Below, piece after piece: positions 32,536 to 41,958 of a stretch of 64,000 nucleotides of DNA. How positions within the stretch are numbered: the stretch's first letter is position 1; each line of letters opens with the position of its first letter. Made by a program: the position numbers and the translations under genes. Under the pieces are notes generated by a model that searched no databases, was not told where the DNA came from, and was given only the letters and a program-made list of their open reading frames with translations. The stretch is from Bacillota bacterium (GTDB lineage Bacteria; Bacillota; Sulfobacillia; Sulfobacillales; Sulfobacillaceae). The stretch lies in contig JAJZZA010000003.1 in NCBI GenBank assembly GCA_021797825.1, positions 1-64,000 of the forward strand, read 5' to 3'.

Positions 32536-35385
32536 TTAACGGGTCCCTCCCTGCGTTGACATGGTTGGTTGCAGCACAGCCTCCCGGATCAGGCGCGCCT
32601 GTTCTTCGGCGTGCATGTCCGCTTTGCCCTCTGCAGTCGCCGCGCGATCGGGCCGTCCGGAATACCGCAATGGCACCGCCCCTGGCAACTCGGCTTGGAG
32701 CCGGGGTTGGACAAACCGCCAGGCTCCCATGTTTTTGGGTTCCTCCTGCAGCCAGACTACTTCCTGGGTGTGCTGGTAGCGCGTACGAATCAGCTGGCCT
32801 ACCCGGCGGTCAGGGAACGGATACAACTGTTCGATCCGGACCACGGCGACCTGTTCTTCGTTGGACCCGCCGGCCGCTAAGGCCTCCAGCCCCACCTTGC
32901 CGCTGCAAAAGACAATGCGGCGCACGGTGGCAGGGTCGACAATGGAGGGGTCATCCAAGACGGCATGAAATTCGCCCTGCACCAGATCGTCGAGGCTGGA
33001 GCCGGCCCACGGACTGCGCAGCAGGCTCTTCGGCGTCATGATGATGAGCGGTCGCGGGTCGTGGCGCAAGACGGCCGCCTGTTGACGCAGCACATGAAAA
33101 TACTGGCTGGCCGTGGTGCAATTGGCGATGCGCAGGTTGTCTTCCGCGGCCAATTGCAAATAGCGCTCGAGACGCGCGCTGGAATGTTCCGGTCCCTGGC
33201 CTTCATAGCCATGGGGAACCAGCACCACCAGACCGGAGTGTTCCTTCCACTTGGCCCGGCTGGCGGCCAAGAATTGGTCGATTAGCACTTGGCCGGCATT
33301 GGCAAAGTCTCCGAACTGGGCCTCCCAAATCACAATGGCATGGGGGGCTTCAACGCTGTAGCCGTATTCGAAGCCGAGCACGCCGGCTTCCGACAAAGGA
33401 CTGTTGTAGACCGCGAATCCGGCCTTGGCCTCCGGCAGGTGGTCCAGGGGCGTGTGCCGACGGCCGGTTTTGACATCGTGCAAGACCAGATGCCGTTGGC
33501 TAAAGGTGCCGCGTTCTGAGTCCTGGCCGGACAGCCGGATGGGAGTGCCGTCGGCCAAGATGGAGGCAAACGCCAAGGACTCGGCATGGGCCCAATCAAT
33601 GCCGCCGGGCCGGTCAAGGTTGGCGCGGCGTTTGTCGAGTTGGCGCTCAAGTTTGGAGTGGCCGTGAAAACCGTCGGGACGCGCCAGCAGCGACTCGTTA
33701 AGCGCTCTCAGCGTGGCTTCCGGCACGGCCGTGGGCTCCTCCAGCGCGCTCCATCCATCCTCCCACAAAGGGTCGGCGTCGTCTTCCGGCTGGTGGTCCT
33801 TAAACGCTTCCTTGGCCTGGTTGAGACGGGTCTGGACCTCGGCTTGCATGTGGGAAATTTGTTCGTGGGTGAGCAGGTTGCGGCGGGCCAGCGACTCGCC
33901 GTAAAGCGCCCGTACCGTCGGGTGGGTGCCGATGGCGTCATAGAGGAGAGGTTGCGTAAACGAGGGTTCGTCGCCCTCATTGTGGCCCCATCGCCGGTAT
34001 CCCACCAAGTCCACCAAAACGTCTTTGTGGAATTGCTGGCGATAGGCATAAGCCAGACGAATGACCGCCAGACAGGCCTCGGGATCGTCGGCGCTCACAT
34101 GCACAACCGGGATTTCAAATCCCTTGGCCAAGTCGCTCGCGTAAAGGGTGGAGCGGCTGGCCTGCGGTTCGGTGGTAAATCCCAGTCCGTTGTTCATAAT
34201 GATGTGCACCGTGCCGCCGGTATGGTATCCCGCCAGCCGTGACAGATTGAGCGTTTCGGCGACCACCCCTTCACCCGGGAACGACGCGTCGCCATGAATC
34301 AGCACGGCCAGCGCCCAGTCCGGGTTTTGGGTGGGATGGCCGGGTCGCAGCAGGTCTTCTTGGGCCGCTCGCGCCATCCCCTCGACAACCGGATCGACAA
34401 ACTCCAAATGGCTGGGATTGTTGGCCAAGGTCAGCCGCACTTGCACCATCTCGACTTCGTGCAGGGTCTTGTGCGCGCCCAAATGATACTTGACGTCGCC
34501 CGTCCACCCCACGTTGATGCCATGGGATCCCTCGGAAGGTACCAGGTCTTTGTTGACCGCGGTATGGAATTCGGAAAAAATCTTACCGTAGGGTTTGCCC
34601 AGCACGTGCGCCAAGACGTTCAACCGACCGCGGTGCGCCATGCCCATCACCACTTCCCGGGTTCCGGTGTGAACTGCCAGGCTGATCAGCTCATCTAGCA
34701 TGGGAACCAAGGTGTCGGTGCCTTCAATCGAGAAACGTTTTTGCCCGGGAAAAGCCGTATGCAAAAACCGTTCAAAACCCTCCACTTCGGTCAACCGGAA
34801 CAGCAAGGCGCGCCGTTTGAGGTCGGTCAACGGCGGAAACAATTTGCCTGACTCCACCTGGTCGCGCAGCCATTCGCGCTCGTCAAAGTTGTGCACGTGA
34901 CTGAAATCATATCCGATCGAGCCGGAATAAATGGCCCGCAGGCGGTTAATCGCCTCCAAGCAGTTGCCCGTCGAGGACGCTTGTTTGGGCCAAACGATGG
35001 TATCCGGTAAGGCGGCCAAATCCGCGTCTTGCAAGCCCAGCACTTCGGGATCGTCTACAACCCGGCGCGGCGAGACATTAAGCGGGTCCGACTGCGACTG
35101 CAAATGACCAAATTCCCGGATGTTGCGCGCGAGTTGCCGGGCCTTCACCACGTGGGCGATCAATCCCGAGTGAGAGGTGTCGGCAGTGGTCCGCACGGTC
35201 TCGGAGGTTGCGCCGGTTAATAGTTGCAATGTCTGCGGGCCCCATTGCCGAAAGAACTCGCGGGTGTTTTCATCCACCGCTAGCGGGTCGGTTTGATAGC
35301 GTTCATACAGTTCAAGCGCGTAACCCGCGTTAGGTCCATACAAGCTTTGGACCAGCGCTCGTGGGTCCTGCAGTAGGTCTGCCAA
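32536..35385 (-). CDS. sucA: 2-oxoglutarate dehydrogenase E1 component
   Basis: A 949-residue thiamine-diphosphate enzyme that decarboxylates 2-oxoglutarate and passes the succinyl group to SucB lipoamide. Features include GMAHRGRLNVLAHVLGKPYG, HGDASFPGEGVVAETLNLS, the ThDP motif region ending NNGLGFTTEP, GYRRWGHNEGDEPSFTQP, and the transketolase-like C-terminus with VWEAQFGDFANAGQVLIDQF. Translation starts at TTG 35385, with GGGAGG 9 nt upstream. It heads a two-gene operon with sucB; a cognate E3 is not in the operon. Confidence 0.95.
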   Translation of the reverse strand: MADLLQDPRALVQSLYGPNAGYALELYERYQTDPLAVDENTREFFRQWGPQTLQLLTGATSETVRTTADTSHSGLIAHVVKARQLARNIREFGHLQSQSDPLNVSPRRVVDDPEVLGLQDADLAALPDTIVWPKQASSTGNCLEAINRLRAIYSGSIGYDFSHVHNFDEREWLRDQVESGKLFPPLTDLKRRALLFRLTEVEGFERFLHTAFPGQKRFSIEGTDTLVPMLDELISLAVHTGTREVVMGMAHRGRLNVLAHVLGKPYGKIFSEFHTAVNKDLVPSEGSHGINVGWTGDVKYHLGAHKTLHEVEMVQVRLTLANNPSHLEFVDPVVEGMARAAQEDLLRPGHPTQNPDWALAVLIHGDASFPGEGVVAETLNLSRLAGYHTGGTVHIIMNNGLGFTTEPQASRSTLYASDLAKGFEIPVVHVSADDPEACLAVIRLAYAYRQQFHKDVLVDLVGYRRWGHNEGDEPSFTQPLLYDAIGTHPTVRALYGESLARRNLLTHEQISHMQAEVQTRLNQAKEAFKDHQPEDDADPLWEDGWSALEEPTAVPEATLRALNESLLARPDGFHGHSKLERQLDKRRANLDRPGGIDWAHAESLAFASILADGTPIRLSGQDSERGTFSQRHLVLHDVKTGRRHTPLDHLPEAKAGFAVYNSPLSEAGVLGFEYGYSVEAPHAIVIWEAQFGDFANAGQVLIDQFLAASRAKWKEHSGLVVLVPHGYEGQGPEHSSARLERYLQLAAEDNLRIANCTTASQYFHVLRQQAAVLRHDPRPLIIMTPKSLLRSPWAGSSLDDLVQGEFHAVLDDPSIVDPATVRRIVFCSGKVGLEALAAGGSNEEQVAVVRIEQLYPFPDRRVGQLIRTRYQHTQEVVWLQEEPKNMGAWRFVQPRLQAELPGAVPLRYSGRPDRAATAEGKADMHAEEQARLIREAVLQPTMSTQGGTR

Positions 35386-35934
35386 GTTTGTTCGCCTCCC
35401 GTGTGACCCGACTGGCCGGCCGTGCGGAAGACGGGTAACTGGTCAGCTGTGCGGCCAAGCTGCCTGCCTCCCCGGGGCGGTCGTGCGGGTACCGCATGCT
35501 CGGCCGATGCCGAGCGTCAATGGATGCCATGGCTATCATAGCAAAAAAACCGGAAGCGATCCCACAATTCATGGCTGCTATCAATTTTGGCCGGATGCCC
35601 CGGATTTGATGCCCGGCTGGCTCCATAATGTGTCAGTGTTGGCGCAATGCGGTGAAAATGGCGGCTGGTGGGACCACGGCGCGAGTTGGGGAATAACCGG
35701 CGCAATCGTTTTCCGGCGGAAGGAACCCGGTGTCAACGGCAATCAAGACGGTTGTGGCAATGTGACAGCCTGGCCGTCCCCGTGGTACAACTAGCCAGCG
35801 CCTGAAACGGCGCCATATTTTGGCCCGACGCATGTTTTCATCACCAAACACGGGTTAACGCAGCGCATGGCGAGCCGGGCCGGACCCGGCACCGGGATTA
35901 AGTCTGCGGGCGCTGGCGTAAACGAGGAGGGATC
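35386..35934. other. Intergenic stretch upstream of sucA and the 3D-domain gene
   Basis: A divergent promoter region of about 550 bases. No gene or RNA was recognised and no clear promoter hexamers could be assigned. GAGGAGG-type bases just before 35935 serve the plus-strand gene. Confidence 0.4.
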
Positions 35935-36681
35935 ATGGCAGTGAAAGCGATACTGACCGGATTGGGCATGGCCGCTCTCGTGGCCGCCGGTCACCCAGCC
36001 TATGCGGCGTCGGTCCCGACCGCTTCGGCCGCGACCACGACTCAGCAACTCGAAACGCTGCATCCGGCGATGCAACAAGCCTTGGCGTTTGGAGATGGCG
36101 GGCATTGGGTGATGACCTTGCAGGCCGATTTGAATTTGCTGGGATTCAGCGCGGGACCGGTGGACGGTGTGTTCGGACCGAAGACCGAAAACGGGGTGGC
36201 GGCTTTTCAGAGGGCGAACCGCTTGCCAGCCACCGGGACGACCAATGCGTTGACCTGGCAGGATATCCTAGCCGGATTTCAGATGGTCCCGCCGGCCGCG
36301 GCTTTGGCCGGCGGGACGGCGGTGCCCTCCCCCGTCAAGACCCTGGACGGGCACCCAGTGCTGGCCGCGTATCAGGTGCTGGCGACGGCGTATGGTCCGA
36401 GTCTAAAAGACAACTATCCATACGGACCCACCGACGTCTTTGGACAACCCTTGCATGCCGGAATGATCGCGGTGGATCCGGCTCTTATTCCCTTGAAATC
36501 CACCGTCTACGTGACGGGCTACCAGGACCCATACTTGCCGGCGGGAGGTTTTTGGGGACAAGCGATGGATACCGGCGGGGCGATTGTGGGCCATCGGATC
36601 GACATTTTCATGAACCAGGCACCCCAAATCGTTTCCAATTTTGGTGTGCAACCAACCACCGTTTACGTTTTGGGCCAATAA
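35935..36681 (+). CDS. Secreted protein with peptidoglycan-binding and 3D domains
   Basis: A 248-residue exported protein. A signal peptide ends near AYAAS (residues 1-26). A PG_binding_1 repeat (about 50-105) has LQADLNLLGFSAGPVDGVFG and GVAAFQRANRLPATG. A C-terminal 3D domain (about 145-248), named for its three aspartates, has MIAVDPALIPL, GQAMDTGGAI and HRIDIF. 3D domains occur in resuscitation/stationary-phase hydrolases and spore proteins and probably cleave peptidoglycan glycan strands. A strong terminator follows immediately. Confidence 0.88.
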   Translation: MAVKAILTGLGMAALVAAGHPAYAASVPTASAATTTQQLETLHPAMQQALAFGDGGHWVMTLQADLNLLGFSAGPVDGVFGPKTENGVAAFQRANRLPATGTTNALTWQDILAGFQMVPPAAALAGGTAVPSPVKTLDGHPVLAAYQVLATAYGPSLKDNYPYGPTDVFGQPLHAGMIAVDPALIPLKSTVYVTGYQDPYLPAGGFWGQAMDTGGAIVGHRIDIFMNQAPQIVSNFGVQPTTVYVLGQ

Positions 36682-36687
36682 TGCCCG

Positions 36688-36716
36688 GCCCGACGGGTTT
36701 TCCCCGTCGGGCTTTT
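36688..36716 (+). terminator. Intrinsic terminator after the 3D-domain gene
   Basis: GCCCGACGGG (36688-36697) pairs perfectly with CCCGTCGGGC (36703-36712) over a TTTTC loop, followed by TTTT. It is the clearest rho-independent terminator in the window. Confidence 0.9.
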
Positions 36717-36773
36717 GCAGTACGCTGGGAGCGGTACCAGCAGTGTTTCTGACGATCGCGGCGGAATAAAGGA

Positions 36774-37352
36774 ATGACGACGGTGTGGGCCCAGATGGGA
36801 ATCATGTTCTCGAGTCTGTTTTTGGTGGAGTTGCCCGATAAGACCTCGCTGGCCGCCATTACCTTGGCCGCTCGGGGACGGGCGCTGGAGGTCTGGCTGG
36901 GGGCGAGTGCCGCTTTGATTGTGCAAACCGCCGTTGCCGTGGCGTTTGGCCGTGTGCTGGCGTATTTGCCGGTGCTCTGGGTGCATGTCGGGGAGGCCCT
37001 GCTGTTTATCGGATTTGCGGTCTGGGTGTGGCGAGCGAGTGCGGAAAATGAGACGCTCGGCGCGCGCTCCCAGCAACCAGGCCGGACTGCGGGGAGGGCC
37101 TTTCTGGTGGTGTTGGCCGCGGAATTCGGGGATTTGACGCAATTCGCCACTGCGGGTTGGGCGGCCCGCTTCCCGACGCATGTGCTGTTAGTGGGGGTGG
37201 TGGCGGCTATTGCCTTGGTAACCGCCAGTGCGCTCTCGGTGACTGCGGGGCAATGGCTTTTGCGCGTCATTTCTGCCCGATGGCTGCAACGGGCGGCCGC
37301 GCTGATTTTTTTGGGGGTCGGCGTGGCAAGCGTCATGCAAGCAGGGTTTTAG
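36774..37352 (+). CDS. GDT1/UPF0016-family cation transporter
   Basis: A 192-residue membrane protein of six helices in two repeats, each with the family's acidic motif: VELPDKTSLAA in the first helix and AAEFGDLTQFAT in the fourth. Bacterial members such as the Mn exporters, and eukaryotic TMEM165/Gdt1, move Mn2+ or Ca2+ against protons. The most likely role is manganese homeostasis. Its end overlaps the convergent secreted-protein gene by four bases. Confidence 0.88.
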   Translation: MTTVWAQMGIMFSSLFLVELPDKTSLAAITLAARGRALEVWLGASAALIVQTAVAVAFGRVLAYLPVLWVHVGEALLFIGFAVWVWRASAENETLGARSQQPGRTAGRAFLVVLAAEFGDLTQFATAGWAARFPTHVLLVGVVAAIALVTASALSVTAGQWLLRVISARWLQRAAALIFLGVGVASVMQAGF

Positions 37353-38503
37353 GGCACCCCGGAAGAGGTTGCGGTACTGTTGCGGGAGGCCTGGCGCACG
37401 ATGTCTTGAGCGATGCCGGTGGCGTTGGCCGCGAGCGGAGCGGTGACGGTGACCACTTCGCCTTGGCCGGAGGCGGTGACATTGATGAACCCCGATTGCA
37501 CACTGTCGCGGTGCGAAAGGGTGTACAGCAGGGAATGATCGTTTAACCAGCGTGCCGATGCCCCTGACGGCAACAGCGCGCCGGGAGTAAAGGGCCCCGC
37601 TATCTTGCCGCCCGGCACGGCCGTCAGCGCGGCGGCCGGCCAGACCTGATAACGGGCGCTCTCTTGGGGGTTTTGCGGATTGACCGCCAGCGCTGCTTGG
37701 GAACTGAATTGGCGGATGTTCCAGCTGCCGGGCACGGCCATCACCGGTTGGTTGTTCAAAAAGACCCACTGCCATCCCGGTGGCGGGGTGGTGAGCTTAG
37801 CCGTGGAACCGCCCCAGTCGGCGGCTAAAATGGGCAGGGCTGCCGCCGAAGGAATGCCGGCGAAGGTCGCAGAATGCCCGGAAGCCAAGTTGACGGTCTC
37901 CGCTCGGCCCGTGCCTGCAATCCACCAGGCGACGCGGCTCTGTCCGTAAATGAAAGGCGCGTTGCCCAGCGACGGGTTCCAGTGCCAAAGACGATGCGTC
38001 CTGCCGGAATAGAGATCGACGGCATACAATTGGTCCGGCTGGCTGGCTCCGGGCACGGGATTGGCCACGATCAAGGCAAAATTTCCGGTAACCCCGGCGA
38101 TGGTCATTCCCCCCAACTGCCGCCCCGACCACGCGGCTAAGCGACCGTTGTCGCCCACAATCCGGGTGGCGCCGGGTACCGGTGCCAGGTCCAGATGCCA
38201 TTTGGTGCTGCCCGGCGTCCAGCCTGGCGGCACTAGATACAAAATGCCCCAGGGTGTATCGGTCACACTGGCAGGGCTGCTGACGCGCGCTCCCGGGGCG
38301 GCTTGCAGCCAAAACACCCGTCCGTCCCGCACCGGCAGGGCCGGCTTGGACAAAAGCGCCGGCTGGGCCACCACCGCGGGCTTGAGCGGGGCCGCGCGGC
38401 GGCTCGTCGGCGTGGGCGAGGAAAACGGAGCGGGGCGGGCATGGCCGACGGTGAGCGACAGCGCAATCAATCCGAGGGTCATGCCGCCCGCCACCCGTTG
38501 CAT
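37349..38503 (-). CDS. Secreted protein of unknown function, Trp/Gly-rich beta-propeller-like
   Basis: A 384-residue protein with an N-terminal signal segment (TLGLIALSLTVGHARP) and a proline-rich linker. The rest is a series of short beta-strand-like repeats (WGILYLVPPGWTPG, LYAVDLYSGRTHRLWHW, ARYQVWPAAAL) suggestive of a propeller. No catalytic motif or named family was recognised. It faces away from the sigma/anti-sigma pair across 240 bases, and the anti-sigma-like protein has a similar extracellular part, so the three may belong to one surface-signalling system. That link is inference. Confidence 0.65.
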   Translation of the reverse strand: MQRVAGGMTLGLIALSLTVGHARPAPFSSPTPTSRRAAPLKPAVVAQPALLSKPALPVRDGRVFWLQAAPGARVSSPASVTDTPWGILYLVPPGWTPGSTKWHLDLAPVPGATRIVGDNGRLAAWSGRQLGGMTIAGVTGNFALIVANPVPGASQPDQLYAVDLYSGRTHRLWHWNPSLGNAPFIYGQSRVAWWIAGTGRAETVNLASGHSATFAGIPSAAALPILAADWGGSTAKLTTPPPGWQWVFLNNQPVMAVPGSWNIRQFSSQAALAVNPQNPQESARYQVWPAAALTAVPGGKIAGPFTPGALLPSGASARWLNDHSLLYTLSHRDSVQSGFINVTASGQGEVVTVTAPLAANATGIAQDIVRQASRNSTATSSGVP

Positions 38504-38740
38504 CGCCGCGCCTCCCCTTCCGCTGAGCTGGTCGCTGTTCGTCGTTATTTAAAGATGCAACGCCGCGCCAGGGCTAGGGGTTACGCGCCGGAACATGATA
38601 TTCTTAACATATTGCAGGAAGTTCGGCTGGCTAAGGGATGAGGGGATGTAACCTTTTTCGCTGCACGGCGTTTTGCGGATGAATGGAAAAAGGGGTTGTG
38701 ACCAACGGACGCGCGCGACGAGGAGCGTTTTGGCCAGTTT

Positions 38741-39214
38741 ATGCAGATGTATGGCGACAGGGCATTGCGCTATGCCTATGTCAGCTTGCGGTCTCGCGCG
38801 GACGCCGAGGATGCCGCGCAAGAAGCGTTCGTCCGCTTGTGGCGACATTGCGGACGCCGCGGGGTGCAGACGCTCACGCCTGCGCTGTTGTTTCATACGG
38901 TGACGAATCTGTGTCGGGATCGCCTGCGCTACCTAAAACGGCATCCGGAAGACCCCACCGATTGGCTGGAAATGACGGCGGGCCATTTGGATGAACCGGA
39001 CTTGCCCCACGATATGGCCGTCTGGGACGCGGTGCAGGGGTTGGCCGTTGCCGAGCGGCAGTGCGTTATGCTGTTTTACTATATGGACCGTTCGCTCAAA
39101 GAGACCGCCGCCGCGCTGGGGGTCAATGAACAAGTGGTCAAGACGCGCCTCTATCGCGCCCGCCAGCATTTGAAACCGATTCTTGAACCCGCCTGGAAGG
39201 AGAACCTGGTATGA
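38741..39214 (+). CDS. ECF-type RNA polymerase sigma factor
   Basis: Region 2 is RYAYVSLRSRADAEDAAQEA, continuing FVRLWRH. Region 4 has MDRSLKETAAALGVNEQVVK followed by TRLYRARQHLK, the helix-turn-helix that reads the -35. The start is problematic. ATG 38741 has no ribosome binding site at proper distance and cuts off EERFGQF, which belongs to the conserved first helix. The frame is open upstream to a TGA at 38699, with only near-cognate ACG 38705 as a candidate, 9 nt after AAAAGGGG. Either a rare start or a small frameshift is present. The stop overlaps the next gene by ATGA. Confidence 0.85.
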   Translation: MQMYGDRALRYAYVSLRSRADAEDAAQEAFVRLWRHCGRRGVQTLTPALLFHTVTNLCRDRLRYLKRHPEDPTDWLEMTAGHLDEPDLPHDMAVWDAVQGLAVAERQCVMLFYYMDRSLKETAAALGVNEQVVKTRLYRARQHLKPILEPAWKENLV

Positions 39215-40704
39215 GCGACGATGTGGACCAACGGATCGGGGAAGGCATAGACCGTGTGCTCGGGGATCACATGGGCCTTCATTGGGATCGTGATTGGCAT
39301 CCCGGCCGGGTGGTCCGCCATCGACGGCGTCAGCGCTGGGGGATCGCTGCTGCGGGCCTGGCAGCCGCGCTGGGGGTGCTGGCGGCACCCGTCACGGCTC
39401 CTGTGCATCATGCGCATGACGCCCTGCTCCCTTCCTCGCTGGCCGCTCCGCGCATTCCCGCTGGGGTTAGGCGGGTGCTGGCCGCCTTGGGCGATGCCCA
39501 TCCGCTGGTGGACGGCATGGCGCCGGTGTACGCGTCGTATCCGGTGGCGGTTCCCACCGGCCGCAACTATGCGTTTAGCGGCCCGTTTCGTTGGCACGGG
39601 TTGTCGGCCAATTCCGTCTCGATTCAGGTCAACAACCGTCAAACGGTGTTGGGCGGGTTGCTTTTTGCCCAGGGACAACCCGTTTACAGTTTTTCTGGCG
39701 CGTCTCCGACCGGGGGGACGCCCATTGCGCCGCCTGCTTTGGGCACGTCCGTGTATGGGCAGTGGATCCAAGGGGGGCAAACCCCCATTTCCGGCTTTTC
39801 CGCCGCCGGATCGCATGTCTATTTGACCCGAGGCAACACCTGGGCGGACATTGTGGGCGGCGCCAAGACCTATTGGGCGGTGTCCCCGGGGCAACCCGCC
39901 GCCACCGTCACCGACCAAATCGCCGGTTTGCCGGCCCAGCCCAACCAGGCGGTGCTGATGGAAGAAGGCGCTTCCGGGTTGAGCCGGGGGTTTGTCACCC
40001 AAAATGGTGGGCGGACCTGGAGCCCCTGGGCGATGGGGGCGAACACGGTGTCCGACTTGATCGCGATTCATTCGCGGTATTGGGCGATTGTCAATGGCAC
40101 CTTGGCGGAAAGCTCATCGGGTTCGCGGTTTGTGCCGGTGCTTTCCCTAAACACCAACCGTTGGCAAGTGGACACGTTTGCGGTTAACCCCGCCAATCCC
40201 CAAATGGCGGCGGTGGCGCTGATTCCGATTTCCGGGGATGGGATCGGACCGGTGCTAGAGACCTTCACGGGCGGAAAGACTTGGCAGGTGCTCCCCCACT
40301 TTCCTCCGTTCGGAGCCGCTCCGTCCAGCATGGCCATGACGGCCAGCGGCGACATTGCCGCCCTGGTCAATCTGTCGAGTCCGGTTTTGGTGACCTATCG
40401 GCCCAGCGCACAGCAGTGGCAGGTATTGCCGGTGCCTGTTGCGCGCAGTGTGCTGGGGGTGGGGCAACTGGCCGAGGACCCGCAGGCAAACCTCCTCTAC
40501 GGCGCCCCCGGCGGCACGATCTACCGGTGGGTGGCGGCACAACAGCAATGGCAGGTGATCAAGCCGCCAAGCGGAGCCCAACTGTCGACCGCGCCTGCCA
40601 CCCCATTACAGGCGATTGGCACGCAACAGATCTTGGCCGGATACGCGACCGGATGGTACATCTTTTACATGCCGCCCGCGGCGACCGCGAATGCGGGCCG
40701 ATAA
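39211..40704 (+). CDS. Anti-sigma-factor-like membrane protein with a beta-propeller-type outer domain
   Basis: A 497-residue protein. A short cytoplasmic N-terminus (MSDDVDQRIGEGIDRVLGD) is followed by a basic HRRRQRWG stretch and one membrane helix (about residues 42-65). A large extracellular part follows with sialidase/photosynthesis-assembly-type repeats such as TQNGGRTWSPWAMG and ETFTGGKTWQVLPH. Overlap by ATGA with the ECF sigma gene and this topology suggest a regulator that holds the sigma factor at the membrane and senses an outside signal. No ZAS zinc motif is present, so the anti-sigma call is by context. Confidence 0.7.
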   Translation: MSDDVDQRIGEGIDRVLGDHMGLHWDRDWHPGRVVRHRRRQRWGIAAAGLAAALGVLAAPVTAPVHHAHDALLPSSLAAPRIPAGVRRVLAALGDAHPLVDGMAPVYASYPVAVPTGRNYAFSGPFRWHGLSANSVSIQVNNRQTVLGGLLFAQGQPVYSFSGASPTGGTPIAPPALGTSVYGQWIQGGQTPISGFSAAGSHVYLTRGNTWADIVGGAKTYWAVSPGQPAATVTDQIAGLPAQPNQAVLMEEGASGLSRGFVTQNGGRTWSPWAMGANTVSDLIAIHSRYWAIVNGTLAESSSGSRFVPVLSLNTNRWQVDTFAVNPANPQMAAVALIPISGDGIGPVLETFTGGKTWQVLPHFPPFGAAPSSMAMTASGDIAALVNLSSPVLVTYRPSAQQWQVLPVPVARSVLGVGQLAEDPQANLLYGAPGGTIYRWVAAQQQWQVIKPPSGAQLSTAPATPLQAIGTQQILAGYATGWYIFYMPPAATANAGR

Positions 40705-40706
40705 GC

Positions 40707-40744
40707 GCGGATACCCTGAGCGGTCAGACCCGGCGGGTATCCGC
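40707..40744. terminator. Inverted repeat, possible bidirectional terminator
   Basis: GCGGATACCC (40707-40716) pairs with GGGTATCCGC (40735-40744) across an 18-nt loop between two convergent genes. A T-rich segment follows only after 11 bases, so termination is plausible but not clear. Confidence 0.45.
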
Positions 40745-40757
40745 TGTCAGCGGTGTT

Positions 40758-41900
40758 TTACACCCGCTCTAAAATCGTGGCGACCGCCATCCCCCATCCG
40801 ATACACATCGTAACCAGCGCATAGCGCCCCCGCAGTCTTTCCAGTTGGTTGATTGCGGTGAGCACGAGCCGAGCTCCCGAAGCGCCTAACGGATGTCCCA
40901 AGGCGATGGCTCCCCCGTTGGGGTTGACCCGGCTCCAGTCGGGATGATATTCCGCTTCCCAGGCCAGTACCACCGATGCGAACGCCTCGTTAATCTCAAT
41001 CACATCCATATCGTCCAGACGAAGATCGGCCTTGGCTAGCACCCGGGCCGTTGCCGGAATGGGCCCAGTCAACATAATCACCGGGTCGACACCTACTACC
41101 GACATGGCCACCACCCGAGCGCGGGGTTTTAAGCCGTAGCGGCGCAACCCGCTTTCCGATGCGACCAACATGGCGGCCGCACCGTCGCTGATTTGACTCG
41201 AGTTCGCGGCGGTAATCTTGCCGTCGGGTTTGAAGGCGGGTCGAAGCGACGCCATTTTTTCGATGGTGGTGTCGGCCCGCGGCCCTTCATCCTGGGCCAA
41301 AGTCACCTCATCGCCGGTGGGCCCTGTAATGGCGACTGGAAAAATCTCCCGCTCAAAGAACCCGGCGGCCTGCGCCGCCAGCGCTCGCTGATGGCTTTGC
41401 AGTGAATACCGGTCCAGTTCATCGCGCGACAGTTTCCACCGTTCGGCTATGAGTTCGGCGGATAAACCCTGCGGGATCATGTTGTACTGGGCCAGCAACT
41501 GCTCACTAAAAGATGAACCGTCGGACCCCATTGGCACCCGCGACATCGATTCCACGCCCGCAGCAATGACCAAGTCGTGAACGTCGGCGCGAATCGCCTG
41601 CGCCGCTTGATTCACCGTTTCGAGGCTCGACGCGCACATCCGGTTGACCGACACCCCGGGCACCTCAACCGGAAAGCCCGCAATGAGCGGGGCTAAGCGT
41701 CCAATGTTGAAACCTTGTTCCCCGACCTGAGTGACACAGCCCAGCCGCACATCTTCTACCGCGGCCGCCTCGATCTGGGTCTGCTCGAGCAGGGCGCGGA
41801 GCGTCAGCGCCGCCAAATCGTCCGGACGGATCCCGGATAATCCGCCCTGACGTCGGCCAAAGGGTGTTCGCAGGCCGTCTACGATAAATGCCTCACGCAT
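40758..41900 (-). CDS. Acetyl-CoA C-acyltransferase (thiolase)
   Basis: A 380-residue thiolase that cleaves 3-ketoacyl-CoA (or condenses acetyl-CoA). The acyl-accepting cysteine is in VNRMCASSLETVN, the histidine in LGHPLGASGARL, and the second catalytic cysteine in VTMCIGWGMA, the CxG motif. NEAFASV is also present. With the SCP2 protein and acyl-CoA dehydrogenase upstream it forms a beta-oxidation group, all on the minus strand. Confidence 0.93.
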   Translation of the reverse strand: MREAFIVDGLRTPFGRRQGGLSGIRPDDLAALTLRALLEQTQIEAAAVEDVRLGCVTQVGEQGFNIGRLAPLIAGFPVEVPGVSVNRMCASSLETVNQAAQAIRADVHDLVIAAGVESMSRVPMGSDGSSFSEQLLAQYNMIPQGLSAELIAERWKLSRDELDRYSLQSHQRALAAQAAGFFEREIFPVAITGPTGDEVTLAQDEGPRADTTIEKMASLRPAFKPDGKITAANSSQISDGAAAMLVASESGLRRYGLKPRARVVAMSVVGVDPVIMLTGPIPATARVLAKADLRLDDMDVIEINEAFASVVLAWEAEYHPDWSRVNPNGGAIALGHPLGASGARLVLTAINQLERLRGRYALVTMCIGWGMAVATILERV

Positions 41901-41958
41901 AAGTTTTCCCCGTTTCCGTGGAGATGTCCGCCTGGCGGCGTTTTGCTGTCGCGGCTGG

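Noticed and set aside
33586-34242. 218-codon plus-strand frame inside sucA
   Set aside because: It is the reverse shadow of a highly conserved E1 gene, with no ribosome binding site or domain.
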